Shown here: piece by piece, positions 1 to 5,094 of the stretch
Layout: each line of letters opens with the position of its first letter
Position numbering within the stretch: position 1 is the stretch's first letter
Assembly: GCA_030673525.1 (NCBI GenBank)
Contig: DAOVIY010000023.1
Span: 1 to 7,480, forward strand
Reading direction: 5' to 3'
Origin: a bacterium
GTDB lineage: Bacteria > Patescibacteriota > Minisyncoccia > UBA6257
Length of the DNA: 7,480 nucleotides
Notes under the pieces: model-generated
What the model was told of the DNA's origin: nothing
The model's input: only the letters and a program-made list of their open reading frames with translations
The model's database searches: none
Program-made: the position numbers and the translations under genes

Positions 1-788
1 AGTTTTTCATAGGATTTTCTTTTTTTCTTGCCTTCAAACAATTCTATCAGCATTAATAAAACAGCTACGCCTCCTTCTTTTGGAATCTTTTTACCTTTTC
101 CTAAATTTGTTGGAACTTTTGCCAGTTTTTTCTTAATTGTAGGTAGATTGTCGATTAGATTAATATAACTGCCTGGTTTTGATTTTGACATTTTTCCTTC
201 ACCAGATAAAGAAGGAATATAAGGAAATGGCATAAGATATGTTTGAGGTTCAGGAAAAGTTTGGCCAAAATGACGGTTGAAAGCTCGTGCAATTTCTCGT
301 GTTACTTCTAAATGAGGTGCTTGGTCTTTGCCAACTGGAACAAATTGGACTTTGTATAGAAGAATATCTGCCGCCATAAGAATTGGATAATAAAAAAGCC
401 CCATATTAATATATTTAGGCTGTTCTTTTTTTTTGTTTTTGTATGTTGGTAATTGTTCTAAACGAGATACTGGATAGATTGTGCCTAACAAATAGGCTAA
501 TTCTATATGTTCTGGAATTTGGGATTGGATTATTAAATTGCATTTTTTAGGGTCTAAACCGCATGCTAAATATTCTAAAACTACTTCTCGAATATTATTT
601 TGATAAGTTTTTGGGTTATAAGGAGAAGTAATGCCATGGAGATCAACCACAGCATAAATACAATCATAATTCTTTTTGTTCTGGAGCTCAATATATCCTT
701 TTAAACCACCTAAATAATTACCCAAATGGAGAAAACCAGTAGGTCTGCTACCGGAAAAGATCCTTACTTTTGTATTGTTTTTTTTCAT
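1..788 (-). CDS. trpS: Tryptophanyl-tRNA synthetase, C-terminus cut off by window edge
   Basis: This class Ic aminoacyl-tRNA synthetase charges tRNA-Trp with tryptophan using ATP in the cytoplasm (EC 6.1.1.2). Reading the minus strand from the ATG at 788-786 gives 262 uninterrupted residues. The N-terminal SGSRPTGFLHLGNYLG block (about residues 12-27) holds the HIGH-type ATP signature as HLGN. VDLHGIT follows in the Rossmann fold, FVPVGKDQAPHLE is the conserved VGxDQ.xH segment, and GEGKMSKSKPGSY contains a textbook KMSKS loop (residues 199-203). Bacterial TrpS is usually 330-350 residues, so roughly 70-90 C-terminal residues lie outside the window. There is no Shine-Dalgarno sequence, and the start lies only 11 nt after the 3' end of a tRNA gene on the same strand, so the two are probably co-transcribed. 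The identification is secure. Confidence 0.97.
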   Translation of the reverse strand, partial: MKKNNTKVRIFSGSRPTGFLHLGNYLGGLKGYIELQNKKNYDCIYAVVDLHGITSPYNPKTYQNNIREVVLEYLACGLDPKKCNLIIQSQIPEHIELAYLLGTIYPVSRLEQLPTYKNKKKEQPKYINMGLFYYPILMAADILLYKVQFVPVGKDQAPHLEVTREIARAFNRHFGQTFPEPQTYLMPFPYIPSLSGEGKMSKSKPGSYINLIDNLPTIKKKLAKVPTNLGKGKKIPKEGGVAVLLMLIELFEGKKKRKSYEK

Positions 789-799
789 ATATTTAGATT

Positions 800-873
800 T
801 GGAGCGGGTAACGGGATTCGAACCCGTGCCTGAACCTTGGAAGGGTTCCATACTGCCACTATACTATACCCGC
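800..873 (-). tRNA. tRNA-Gly (anticodon TCC), CCA encoded
   Basis: On the minus strand the sequence folds as a full cloverleaf. The 7-bp acceptor stem is GCGGGTA/TACCCGC. The D arm is GTAT/GTAT closed by G-U pairs, with GG in its loop. The anticodon stem GAACC/GGTTC encloses the loop CTTCCAA, giving anticodon TCC for glycine GGA/GGG codons. The T arm is ACGGG/CCCGT with loop TTCGAAT. The discriminator is T, followed by a genomically encoded CCA (complement of 800-802). The gene is 74 nt including CCA and directly precedes trpS on the same strand. Confidence 0.97.
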
Positions 874-909
874 AAGTAAACAAAAGAGATCCTTAAAAGA
901 CCTCTTTCT

Positions 910-938
910 ATTTTAACTCATATTTTCCCAAAAATCAA
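910..938 (-). promoter_or_regulatory. Likely promoter for tRNA-Gly-trpS
   Basis: On the minus strand a -35 TTGATT (complement of 933-938) is followed after exactly 17 bp by a -10 TAAAAT (complement of 910-915). This puts the transcription start near 903, about 30 nt before the tRNA. A 9-bp inverted repeat (883-891 with 899-907, one G-U pair in the minus-strand RNA) overlaps the start region. It may be a leader hairpin or may be incidental. Confidence 0.6.
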
Positions 939-956
939 CATAAATATTAACAGGGA

Positions 957-985
957 TTGACAAAACAAAAGAAATGATATATAAT
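957..985 (+). promoter_or_regulatory. Perfect sigma70-type promoter for the 126-aa secreted protein
   Basis: TTGACA at 957-962 and TATAAT at 980-985 are separated by the optimal 17 bp. Both hexamers match the bacterial consensus exactly, so this should be a strong housekeeping promoter. The start is expected near 991-993, leaving a 5' leader of about 55 nt before the ATG at 1047. It is divergent from the tRNA promoter, and the two -35 boxes are about 20 bp apart. Confidence 0.85.
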
Positions 986-1031
986 TAGAGGTAGTTTCGC
1001 TAACATGTGTAGCTTGAAAAAATTTTAAGAA

Positions 1032-1037
1032 AAGGAG
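1032..1037 (+). promoter_or_regulatory. Strong Shine-Dalgarno site, unusual for this window
   Basis: AAGGAG lies 9 nt before the ATG at 1047 and fixes that start. None of the other protein genes visible here has a comparable site; their upstream regions are plain A/T. This gene therefore appears tuned for high translation. Confidence 0.8.
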
Positions 1038-1046
1038 TGAATTGGA

Positions 1047-1427
1047 ATGAAAAAGATATTACTAGTAATCATAATCGTTTTGGTTGTTTTTTCTTTTTCA
1101 ATAAATGCTTTTGCCTATAGTTTTTTGAGCGAAGAATCTAATTTAGCTATAGAGCGGTTTAAGGAAAAAGACGGAATGAAGCAAATTGTTTCTGGAAAAT
1201 ATGGATATTATCTCCATCCTTCTGGAGAGTATTACTACCCTTTTTACGCAAACCACATTGTTGAACTTCCTCACATTGCTTATAGTTTTTTGAGCGAAGA
1301 ATCTAATGTAGCTATGGAGCGATTTAAGAAAGAACACGGAATGAAACAATATGGATATTATCTCCAGCCCTATGGAAAGTATTACTACCCTTCTTATGCA
1401 GACCACATTGTTGAACTTCCTCGTTGA
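1047..1427 (+). CDS. Secreted tandem-repeat peptide with two GYY...HIVELP units, unknown function
   Basis: I do not recognise a family. Residues 1-23 form a classic Sec signal peptide (KK, a long I/L/V/F core, then AFA as a likely signal peptidase I site), leaving a mature protein of about 103 residues. The mature part is two direct repeats: residues 24-75 and 79-125. Each starts YSFLSEESN, continues through a charged ERFK..GMKQ segment, then YGYYL-x-P, a Tyr-rich stretch, and ends in YA[ND]HIVELP. Unit two lacks five residues (IVSGK, 47-51). The product is Tyr-rich and has no Cys in the mature part. The gene is monocistronic, with a perfect promoter, strong ribosome site and terminator, which suggests abundant expression. 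It ends in TGA, whereas the other complete genes here end in TAA. The same frame continues to a TAG at 1481 through a further HIVELP copy. A surface structural peptide or a processed precursor is possible; this is inference. Confidence 0.8.
   Translation: MKKILLVIIIVLVVFSFSINAFAYSFLSEESNLAIERFKEKDGMKQIVSGKYGYYLHPSGEYYYPFYANHIVELPHIAYSFLSEESNVAMERFKKEHGMKQYGYYLQPYGKYYYPSYADHIVELPR
1116..1421 (+). repeat. Tandem duplication forming the two protein repeats
   Basis: Positions 1116-1271 and 1281-1421 are near-identical direct repeats with a period of about 165 bp and one 15-bp difference in length (five codons missing in the second copy). The first 30 bases of each copy, just before and through the YSFLSEESN codons, differ at only about one position. 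The low divergence points to a recent duplication within the gene. Confidence 0.85.
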
Positions 1428-1481
1428 ACTTCCTCTGCAGACCACATTGTTGAACTTCCTCCCATAAATATCAGTAAATAG
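1398..1481 (+). repeat. Slipped 3' repeats and remnant of a longer reading frame past the TGA
   Basis: The word gttgaacttcctc occurs at 1410-1422, 1423-1435 and 1449-1461, and gcagaccacattgttgaac begins at both 1398 and 1437. The steps are 13 bp and 26 bp, 39 bp in total. The 13-bp step creates the TGA at 1425-1427; the 39-bp sum restores the original frame. Reading on in frame after the TGA gives TSSADHIVELPPINISK and a TAG at 1479-1481. The simplest reading is that the ancestral protein ended HIVELPPINISK and that slippage truncated it. Confidence 0.75.
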
Positions 1482-1493
1482 GAGACGAAAATT

Positions 1494-1533
1494 AGGCTTT
1501 GGTTATGTAATTATTTAAACCAAAGCCTTTTTT
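1494..1533 (+). terminator. Rho-independent terminator after the 126-aa gene
   Basis: AGGCTTTGGTT at 1494-1504 pairs perfectly with AACCAAAGCCT at 1518-1528 (11 bp) around a 13-nt loop, followed by six Ts (1528-1533). It closes the single-gene transcript that starts near 991. Confidence 0.93.
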
Positions 1534-1715
1534 ATTTATAGAATTCATCTAACCTCCACACCAAACGAACTTATAATGCCACATTTTTCATATTGTTTGT
1601 TATTCATATTATCAATTATCAAAATACTCAAAATCACTATTATTATATTTAACTTTTCATTCTAATATCTGGCACCTTTTTTACTCACGATCGTAGTAAT
1701 ATTAAATACATTTGA

Positions 1716-1737
1716 AAATTAGCAGTAAATTAGCAGT
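1716..1737. repeat. Perfect 11-bp tandem repeat upstream of a promoter
   Basis: The word aaattagcagt is present twice with no spacer. An 11-bp period is close to one helical turn, so two copies would face the same side of the DNA. It is either a paired binding site or a simple slippage product. Confidence 0.6.
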
Positions 1738-1781
1738 AATTGATGGATTATATTATTATGAAGTTCATTATGGTGTGGAGC

Positions 1782-1809
1782 TTGACATCACTTATATAAA
1801 ACTTATAAT
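1782..1809 (+). promoter_or_regulatory. Perfect-hexamer promoter for the 266-aa and probably 277-aa genes
   Basis: TTGACA at 1782-1787 and TATAAT at 1804-1809 are separated by 16 bp. The predicted start is near 1816, leaving a short leader of about 22 nt before the ATG at 1838, with no Shine-Dalgarno sequence. With no terminator between 2638 and 2682, the same transcript probably covers both downstream genes. Confidence 0.75.
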
Positions 1810-1837
1810 TAATATATAAAGTAATTAATCTAAACAT

Positions 1838-2638
1838 ATGAATAATAGAAAATACATTATCATTTTTGGAACATTAATTCTTTTACTAGTGTTTGTTACT
1901 GGAGCAGTGATTATTTATAGAGAGTCTCGCAGTTCTTCTGACGCAGACCATTCTGAGAAATATGGATATTATCTCCGTCCTCCTAAGGAAGGGCAAGTCC
2001 AAATACCCAATGCAAGACAGAGCTTTTTTACTTTTTCTCAACCTAACCCGGTTAATTCCAAAGAATTTTTAGATTTTCTTAGTTTTTGTAAAAAGACACT
2101 ATTTTCTGGCATAGATGAACTGAAAGACGAAGAAATAAAACAAGTTGCTTGTTTATTAACTAAAATGTCTCCTAGATCTATTGATTTATATGGATTTAGC
2201 AATAAGCCATATTTACCTGGGTTTTTTGCTTTGAAATCTATTCTTTCTTTTGAAACAGGGCGCTATATTGGAATCTCAGTTGACCTCAAGGATGTAGTAA
2301 GAGAATATGATCCCTCTCTCTTAGAAGAGGAAAAATTATATTTCTGTAGTATTTCTGAACCATCTTGGACAGATCCATTTTATTTACAAATGGAACCAAA
2401 ACAAGATTTAATTTTTGATGAAGGAGATGTTTCTTGTGGAGGAATTAAGATGGATAAAACTCCTTCTATGAATTTTTCCGGTTTTATTCCTCAAGCAGAA
2501 TCTCTAAGAATTCAAAAATATCTTATTGATGAGCAGACAGTATCTGATGTGATGAATAGACAATTATTTTCTGAAATTAAAGAGATATTAAAAGATTATC
2601 CAATTATCTGGCAAATGGAAAAACCAATTGTTCCTTAA
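1838..2638 (+). CDS. Membrane-anchored exported protein with YGYYLRP motif, unknown function
   Basis: I do not recognise a family. Residues 1-5 are polar/basic, and residues 6-27 form one hydrophobic helix followed by R28-E29. There is no clear cleavage site, so this is best read as an N-terminal membrane anchor with the rest outside the cell. Just after the anchor, residues 35-58 carry DADHSEKYGYYLRPP and a downstream IPN. This matches the GYY module of the neighbouring protein, and the 17-bp word atatggatattatctcc is identical in both genes (1199-1215, 1349-1365, 1960-1976). The remaining about 205 residues look globular, with four Cys (84, 105, 170, 200) that could form disulfides and no catalytic motif I can name. 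The start at 1838 follows a short A/T leader without a Shine-Dalgarno sequence. The next gene begins 43 nt after the stop and shares the module. Confidence 0.8.
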   Translation: MNNRKYIIIFGTLILLLVFVTGAVIIYRESRSSSDADHSEKYGYYLRPPKEGQVQIPNARQSFFTFSQPNPVNSKEFLDFLSFCKKTLFSGIDELKDEEIKQVACLLTKMSPRSIDLYGFSNKPYLPGFFALKSILSFETGRYIGISVDLKDVVREYDPSLLEEEKLYFCSISEPSWTDPFYLQMEPKQDLIFDEGDVSCGGIKMDKTPSMNFSGFIPQAESLRIQKYLIDEQTVSDVMNRQLFSEIKEILKDYPIIWQMEKPIVP

Positions 2639-2654
2639 ATGTATATTAATTAAT

Positions 2655-2682
2655 ATTATTAAAATTTAATTATTAAAATTTA
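2655..2682 (+). repeat. Perfect 14-bp tandem repeat abutting a start codon
   Basis: The word attattaaaattta occurs at 2655-2668 and 2669-2682 with no spacer; the last base of the second copy is the A of the ATG at 2682. It fills most of the 43-nt gap between the 266-aa and 277-aa genes and leaves no ribosome-binding site, only unstructured A/T. Confidence 0.7.
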
Positions 2683-3515
2683 TGAATAAAACAAACTATA
2701 TTATCTTAACCTTTGTACTGTGTTTTTCTATATCCTTTGTTGCTTATCCCTTAAAAGGTTTTTCTTCTGATTTGGAAAATGGAGCTGGGTATTATGAGCA
2801 GCCTTCTGAGGATTATATTGTTCCTGATTACGCCAACCACATTGTTGAACTTCCTCCTAGTGAAGATAATGGCAATGGCAATGGAAATGGTGATGGTAAT
2901 GGAACTACAGATACTACTAAGGAAAAAGAAAGAAAGAAATATAAGTATAAGGTTTGTGCTACCGGTGCAGGTTGTGCTGAAGCAGGGACCTGTGTAAACA
3001 CTTCAACCTATAACAAGAATAAAGCTGATGAATGTCAAACTGATGCTGATTGTAATGGAGGAACACCTCCTCCTGTATCACCACCTTCCAATGGAGGAAC
3101 ACCATCTTCTAATGGTGGATATACTCCTCCAGTCTGGACACCTCCAGCTGGTCCACCTCCCACTCTTCCAGATATAGAACCATGCATGATTAACTATCTT
3201 GAATTACCAGAAAGAGCATGGGTTGGTTATCCAATAACAGGAAAATGGTCGGCAAGTGACTGGTGTGATGATTGTGATATTGATTGCACTCCTTACCCAG
3301 AATGTGTATGGAAACAAGATAGTATTGGTATTGGATTTGATGAATACAAATTCACAATTGAACAATCAGGAACCTTCAATTACACTCTTACATGTTATGG
3401 AGAGGGAGGTATAGATGAAAGAACAAAATCTGCCACAGTTAAAGCCCTTAATCTTCCATGGTGGAGAGAGATTATTCCTGTGTTACGGGGATTCTTAAGA
3501 GGGGTGTGGGGATAA
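2682..3515 (+). CDS. Secreted Cys/Pro-rich modular surface protein with GYY...HIVELP module
   Basis: No family assignment, but the architecture is readable. Residues 1-29 look like a Sec signal peptide (hydrophobic core about 6-22, SS near 28). Residues 36-58 carry GYYEQPSEDY...DYANHIVELP, related to the repeats of the 126-aa neighbour. A flexible (GN)n linker (63-74) and a charged KEKERKK stretch follow. A compact Cys module with C92, C98, C104, C118 and C124 ends ADECQTDADC, a C-x5-C style segment of the kind seen in CPR surface proteins. A Pro/Gly/Ser linker spans 126-167. A probable Ig/PKD-like beta domain (168-256) has six Cys and ends with FTIEQSGTFNYTLTC...SATVKA. A Trp-rich basic tail (LPWWREIIP to the end, 258-277) closes it and is possibly a targeting or attachment element. 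It probably acts on the cell surface. The gene is followed at once by a promoter-like element and a terminator. Confidence 0.8.
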   Translation: MNKTNYIILTFVLCFSISFVAYPLKGFSSDLENGAGYYEQPSEDYIVPDYANHIVELPPSEDNGNGNGNGDGNGTTDTTKEKERKKYKYKVCATGAGCAEAGTCVNTSTYNKNKADECQTDADCNGGTPPPVSPPSNGGTPSSNGGYTPPVWTPPAGPPPTLPDIEPCMINYLELPERAWVGYPITGKWSASDWCDDCDIDCTPYPECVWKQDSIGIGFDEYKFTIEQSGTFNYTLTCYGEGGIDERTKSATVKALNLPWWREIIPVLRGFLRGVWG

Positions 3516-3519
3516 GGAC

Positions 3520-3547
3520 TTGACAAATTATTTTTGTTTGCTACAAT
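3520..3547 (+). promoter_or_regulatory. Promoter-like element placed directly before a terminator hairpin
   Basis: TTGACA (3520-3525) and TACAAT (3542-3547) are 16 bp apart, close to consensus, and begin 5 bp after the stop at 3515. The predicted start (about 3553-3555) falls on the first bases of the hairpin described next. It may drive a very short RNA or may be fortuitous. Confidence 0.45.
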
Positions 3548-3552
3548 AGAAG

Positions 3553-3599
3553 TGCTGTCGTTTTGAGAAGCTTGCTTCAAAGAACGGCGGCATTTTTTT
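3553..3599 (+). terminator. Strong hairpin terminator closing the secreted-protein operon
   Basis: TGCTGTCGTT (3553-3562) pairs with AACGGCGGCA (3583-3592) over 10 bp with two G-U pairs. An inner stem (GAAG 3567-3570 with CTTC 3575-3578, loop CTTG) stacks on it, and seven Ts follow at 3593-3599. It ends the transcript of the 277-aa gene. Confidence 0.88.
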
Positions 3600-3653
3600 A
3601 TTCCTTGCATACTTCAGGTAGTCAGGGGTTTTATATTAGGTTTATTTTTGATA

Positions 3654-3662
3654 TGATATAAT
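3654..3662 (+). promoter_or_regulatory. Extended -10 promoter for the HD-rsmI-DUF5654-prs-deoA operon
   Basis: TGA followed by TATAAT (TATAAT at 3657-3662) is a consensus extended -10 (TGnTATAAT). No good -35 hexamer lies 16-18 bp upstream, as is usual for this promoter type. Transcription should begin near 3669, about 33 nt before the first gene. Confidence 0.7.
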
Positions 3663-3701
3663 ATGTAATGGAAGCGAAGAATAAAATAAATATTAATTAT
3701 T

Positions 3702-4364
3702 ATGATTAGTCTGAATCAACTTAAAAAGAATTCACAGATTTTAGAGTTTATTAAACAATCAGATGAATCTTTAGCAGCAGCAGGATATACAGAGCATAGT
3801 TTATCTCATGCTAAGATTGTTGCTGTTAGAGCAAGAACAATTGCTAAAGAACTTGGTTTTTTAAAACAAAAGCAGGAGCTGTCAGCTATTGCTGGTTTTT
3901 GTCATGATATGGGGAATTTTTTAAGCAGAAGCCATCATCATTATTTCGGAGCCTTATTATTTCATCAGGTTTTTAATGAAGATTTTACTCCAGAGGAATT
4001 AGCAATAATCATGAATGCAATTTCCAATCATGATAAAGACGAAATGAATTTTTCCAATATTGTAGCTGCAATAGTTGTTTTGGCTGATAAAACAGATGTG
4101 CGTCGTTCGAGAGTAGTTAATAAGAGATCTAAGAAAATACAAGAGGATATACATGATAGGGTTAATTTTGCCACAAAAATATCGAGAGTTAAAATTAATA
4201 AAAAGAAAAGATTAATTACTTTAATTCTTAAAATTGATACTGGTTTTGTGCCAATAATTGAGTATTTTGAGATTTTTACAGACAGAATGGTTTATTGTCG
4301 AAAAGCGGCAAAGTTTTTAGGCTATAAATTTGGTTTGATAATTAATAACTTTAAATTACTTTAA
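3702..4364 (+). CDS. HD-domain metal-dependent phosphohydrolase, substrate unknown
   Basis: The protein is a small cytoplasmic HD-superfamily hydrolase, a family that cleaves phosphate esters of nucleotides, cyclic nucleotides or RNA ends with bound divalent metals. The metal ligands are visible in order: His32/His36 in EHSLSHAK, the HD pair His68-Asp69 in GFCHDMGN, a His cluster 78-80 in SRSHHHYFGA, His110 in SNHDKD, and the closing Asp129 in LADKTD. The spacing H...HD...H...H...D fits an active enzyme. Residues about 140-220 form a basic, beta-rich extension with no motif I recognise. No Shine-Dalgarno sequence is present; the ATG at 3702 follows the extended -10 promoter. It is the first gene of the operon, 12 nt ahead of rsmI. 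The substrate cannot be read from sequence. Confidence 0.85.
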   Translation: MISLNQLKKNSQILEFIKQSDESLAAAGYTEHSLSHAKIVAVRARTIAKELGFLKQKQELSAIAGFCHDMGNFLSRSHHHYFGALLFHQVFNEDFTPEELAIIMNAISNHDKDEMNFSNIVAAIVVLADKTDVRRSRVVNKRSKKIQEDIHDRVNFATKISRVKINKKKRLITLILKIDTGFVPIIEYFEIFTDRMVYCRKAAKFLGYKFGLIINNFKLL

Positions 4365-4376
4365 GCTTAAAACGAA

Positions 4377-5090
4377 ATGGCAGATTTATTTATTGTTGCC
4401 ACTCCAATAGGAAATTTAGAAGATATTTCTTTACGAGGTATTCGTGTTTTAAAAGAAGTTGATATAATATTATGTGAGGATACGAGAGTAACAAGAAAGC
4501 TGTTATCGCGTTATGATATTAAAACTCCGGTTTTAAGTTATCATCAACATTCACAATTAAAAAAAGTAAATCATATTGCAGATTTATTAGAAAAAGGAAA
4601 GAATTTAGCATTAGTTTCTGATTCTGGCACTCCTGGAATTTCTGATCCGGGGAATAAATTAATAGATTTTCTTGTTAAGAAACATAATTCTTTGATAGGT
4701 TCAGGGCATAATGGTTTAACAATTATTCCCATACCTGGCTGTTCAGCCTTGATAACTGCTGCTTCTATTTCTGGTTTTCCAATGGATAAATTTACTTTTT
4801 TAGGATTTCCTCCACATAAGAAAAAAAGAAATAGATTTTTTGAACAATTATTCCATCAGCTGGCAGATTTAAAACATCCAATTGTTTTTTATGAATCACC
4901 TCACAGAATTATTAAAACATTAGAAGAGGTTAGTAATAAATCTCAGAAATTTAATCTTGATCCACAAGTAATCGTTTGTCGGGAATTAACTAAAAAATTT
5001 GAGACGATTTACAGAGGAACAATTAATAAAGTGATAAAAAAGATTAAAGATGATAAAATCAAAGGAGAATTTACAGTAATCATTAATTAA
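4377..5090 (+). CDS. rsmI: 16S rRNA (cytidine-1402 2'-O)-methyltransferase
   Basis: RsmI transfers a methyl from S-adenosylmethionine to the 2'-OH of C1402 in the 16S rRNA decoding centre (EC 2.1.1.198), helping accuracy at the P site. It belongs to the tetrapyrrole-methylase (SPOUT-unrelated) fold. The family blocks are all present: VATPIGNLEDIS (7-18), CEDTRVTRKLL (33-43), LVSDSGTPGISDPG (79-92), IPGCSALITA (119-128), FLGFPPHKKKR (141-151), FYESPHRI (171-178) and CRELTKKFE..YRG (201-214). At 237 aa it is shorter than the about 286 aa of E. coli and lacks the C-terminal extension. The domain core is complete. The start is the ATG 12 nt after the HD gene stop; the next gene begins 4 nt after its TAA. 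Confidence 0.96.
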   Translation: MADLFIVATPIGNLEDISLRGIRVLKEVDIILCEDTRVTRKLLSRYDIKTPVLSYHQHSQLKKVNHIADLLEKGKNLALVSDSGTPGISDPGNKLIDFLVKKHNSLIGSGHNGLTIIPIPGCSALITAASISGFPMDKFTFLGFPPHKKKRNRFFEQLFHQLADLKHPIVFYESPHRIIKTLEEVSNKSQKFNLDPQVIVCRELTKKFETIYRGTINKVIKKIKDDKIKGEFTVIIN

Positions 5091-5094
5091 AATT

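Larger units (their letters stand above)
1534..1837. other. 300-bp AT-rich intergenic region with upstream elements of the 266-aa gene
   Basis: I see no convincing gene on either strand. The region holds an almost symmetric sequence at 1681-1699 (TTACT-c-ACGATCGT-AGTAA, symmetric apart from one extra C). It also holds a perfect back-to-back 11-bp direct repeat (aaattagcagt at 1716-1726 and 1727-1737) and a consensus promoter at 1782-1809. The symmetric element and the repeat lie 45-100 bp upstream of the promoter and could be regulator sites; that is inference only. Confidence 0.55.

Noticed and set aside
883..907. 9-bp inverted repeat before the tRNA as a T-box or attenuator for trpS
   Set aside because: The predicted transcription start falls within its first arm and a tRNA gene lies between it and trpS; no T-box sequence or specifier structure is visible.
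1143..1445. Open 100-codon frame on the minus strand opposite the repeat peptide gene
   Set aside because: It is the antisense of the duplicated region, has no ribosome site or promoter, and its repeat content simply mirrors the real gene.
1116..1461. CRISPR-like array suggested by the repeated words
   Set aside because: The repeats are in frame, encode matching protein units, have no regular unique spacers and no cas genes nearby.
1047..1481. UGA recoded as glycine (as in Gracilibacteria/SR1), which would join the frame past 1427
   Set aside because: TrpS, RsmI, Prs and AMP phosphorylase, all Gly-rich, contain no internal TGA in frame, so the standard code is far more likely.
1576..1665. 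29-codon hydrophobic ORF starting ATGCCACAT in the intergenic region
   Set aside because: There is no ribosome-binding site, the composition is what AT-rich sequence gives by chance, and nothing supports translation.
2779..2997. 72-codon frame inside the 277-aa gene in another frame
   Set aside because: Its Met-Ala/Met-Val run is the frame-shifted image of the Gly-Asn linker; the 277-aa frame has the signal peptide and domain structure.
3395..3610. 71-codon minus-strand frame across the 3' end of the 277-aa gene
   Set aside because: It runs through the plus-strand terminator hairpin and lacks any protein-like feature.
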